Origin: Bacillota bacterium
GTDB taxonomy: Bacteria > Bacillota > Clostridia > Christensenellales > CAG-138
DNA: 6,074 bases
Reading direction: 5' to 3'
Assembly (NCBI GenBank): GCA_023458355.1
Contig: JAEWZS010000096.1
Coordinates: forward strand, 1 to 6,074
Below the pieces are notes generated by a model. It saw only the letters and a program-made list of their open reading frames with translations. It was not told where the DNA came from and made no database searches. The translations under genes and the position numbers were made by a program. Shown in pieces: positions 5,148 through 6,074 of this stretch (its first letter is position 1; every line of letters starts with the position of its first letter).

Positions 5148-6074
5148 AAAATGCAAAGATGTTTTTTAACTGTCTTTTTCGCGCTGTGGGGGATACTTTT
5201 GGTGCTGAGTTTGCTTTTGCCCAAGAAGAGTTTCTCGGAGCTTGAAAACCGAAATCTTGCTTTAGTACCCGGTTTTACCATTCAAAAGTTAATAGACGGC
5301 AGCTATATGAAGGCATGGGAAGTGTATATGAGCGACCATTTTGCTTTTCGCGACACATTCGTGCATGTAAAAGCCGCGTGTGAAATCGCCATGGGAAAAA
5401 CCGAAAACAACGGCATACGAATCGGATGCGGACGGCTTTTCCCCATTATAGAAACGCCAAACGAGGCGCTTATAAAAAACATCGAGGGTGTGATGGCGTT
5501 TGCTAAAAAGTCAGGTATACCCACGTATGTTCTTCTTGCACCGTCGGCTGCGTCAATTTATAAGGAGGGACTGCCGAAAAATACGCCCGTGACCGATGAG
5601 CTTTCCTATATCGATGAAACATACTTAGCGATTAAAGGCGCTGCAAATAGTATTCTTGTTGCGGAAACGCTTTTAAAGAACAAGGCTGCGGGCGTGTATT
5701 ATAGGACAGACCATCATTGGACAACCTACGGTGCATACCTCACGTATGTTGAAGCGGCAAAGCAGATGGGGCTTGTTCATCGCACGTGGGAGGAGTTTCA
5801 AGTACAAACCGTATCCGAATCGTTTTTAGGCACCCTCCATTCGAAATCCGGCCTGCCGTTCTATACGCCGGATACTATAGAGGCGCCTTTAGCAGACGGC
5901 AGGCTCTCCATATTACTTAGCGACCTTACGTGGAGCGAGGAAACGGACATTTATTTCCCGGAATGGCTTGAGAGAAAGGATCAATACTCGTATTTCTTAG
6001 GCACCATGCAATCGGCTGCGAAAATTAAGACCGATGCGGGATTAGGAAAGCGGCTTGTGCTGTTTAAGGATTCC
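5145..6074 (+). CDS. DHHW family protein, AlgJ/AlgX-like SGNH acyltransferase partner (C-terminus off the right edge)
   Basis: The first 310 residues of a protein anchored by one N-terminal membrane segment or uncleaved signal (about 6-25, LTVFFALWGILLVLSLLLP), which places the rest outside the membrane. KSFSELENRNLA (28-39) and MSDHFAFRD (62-70) are typical of AlgJ/DHHW proteins. YYRTDHHWTTYGAY (185-198) contains the name-giving DHHW (189-192). By analogy with AlgJ/AlgX, Asp189 and His191 form the D-x-H part of the catalytic triad. The window ends at LVLFKDS, where Ser310 fits the SGNH nucleophile. About 60-100 further residues are expected off-window. Family knowledge suggests the acyl group passed across the membrane by the MBOAT protein is moved to the polysaccharide by this protein. 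No stop interrupts the frame, so it is cut only by the window edge. Confidence 0.9.
   Translation, partial: MKMQRCFLTVFFALWGILLVLSLLLPKKSFSELENRNLALVPGFTIQKLIDGSYMKAWEVYMSDHFAFRDTFVHVKAACEIAMGKTENNGIRIGCGRLFPIIETPNEALIKNIEGVMAFAKKSGIPTYVLLAPSAASIYKEGLPKNTPVTDELSYIDETYLAIKGAANSILVAETLLKNKAAGVYYRTDHHWTTYGAYLTYVEAAKQMGLVHRTWEEFQVQTVSESFLGTLHSKSGLPFYTPDTIEAPLADGRLSILLSDLTWSEETDIYFPEWLERKDQYSYFLGTMQSAAKIKTDAGLGKRLVLFKDS

Noticed and set aside
1..6074. An undescribed defence, toxin or mobile system across the window
   Set aside because: All long frames belong to recognised families (MutY, EAL-HDOD, cysteine desulfidase, MBOAT, DHHW). No recombinase, nuclease/ATPase pair or toxin-antitoxin pair is visible.

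Overview
The window looks like chromosomal DNA of a low-to-mid GC member of the Clostridia (Bacillota). The reasons are strong Shine-Dalgarno sites before every gene, an EAL-HDOD signalling protein of the YuxH type, a stand-alone L-cysteine desulfidase, and an AlgI-type MBOAT acyltransferase followed directly by a DHHW-family protein, a pairing common in anaerobic Firmicutes. The genus cannot be read from the sequence alone. Five protein genes are supported, two of them cut by the window edges. No tRNA, rRNA, transposase, CRISPR or phage gene is visible.

Layout: (1) 1-485, minus strand, the N-terminal part of the DNA-repair glycosylase MutY. (2) 486-665, a divergent intergenic region with a good extended -10 for mutY, a weak candidate promoter for the rightward gene, and an 8-bp inverted repeat 43 bp apart that could be an operator. 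(3) 666-1883, plus strand, an EAL-HDOD protein of the cyclic-di-GMP signalling superfamily with a degenerate EAL active-site loop. (4) 1884-2334, a 451-bp intergenic region packed with perfect short palindromes, including two nested modules that would fold as multibranched structures. (5) 2335-3609, plus strand, an L-cysteine desulfidase of the CyuA/YhaM family, closed by a textbook Rho-independent terminator at 3622-3650. (6) 3738 to the right edge, an operon of an MBOAT O-acyltransferase and a DHHW/AlgJ-like protein. These two are translationally linked and probably acylate (most likely O-acetylate) a cell-surface or secreted polysaccharide. The second gene runs off the window exactly at its predicted catalytic serine.

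The genes do not form one pathway. They are three or four independent transcription units: base-excision repair, signalling, cysteine catabolism producing H2S, and envelope-polymer modification. The least explained part is the palindrome-rich intergenic region 1939-2295. It may be a mosaic of dispersed extragenic palindromes or an uncharacterised structured RNA. No convincing new multi-gene system is visible.
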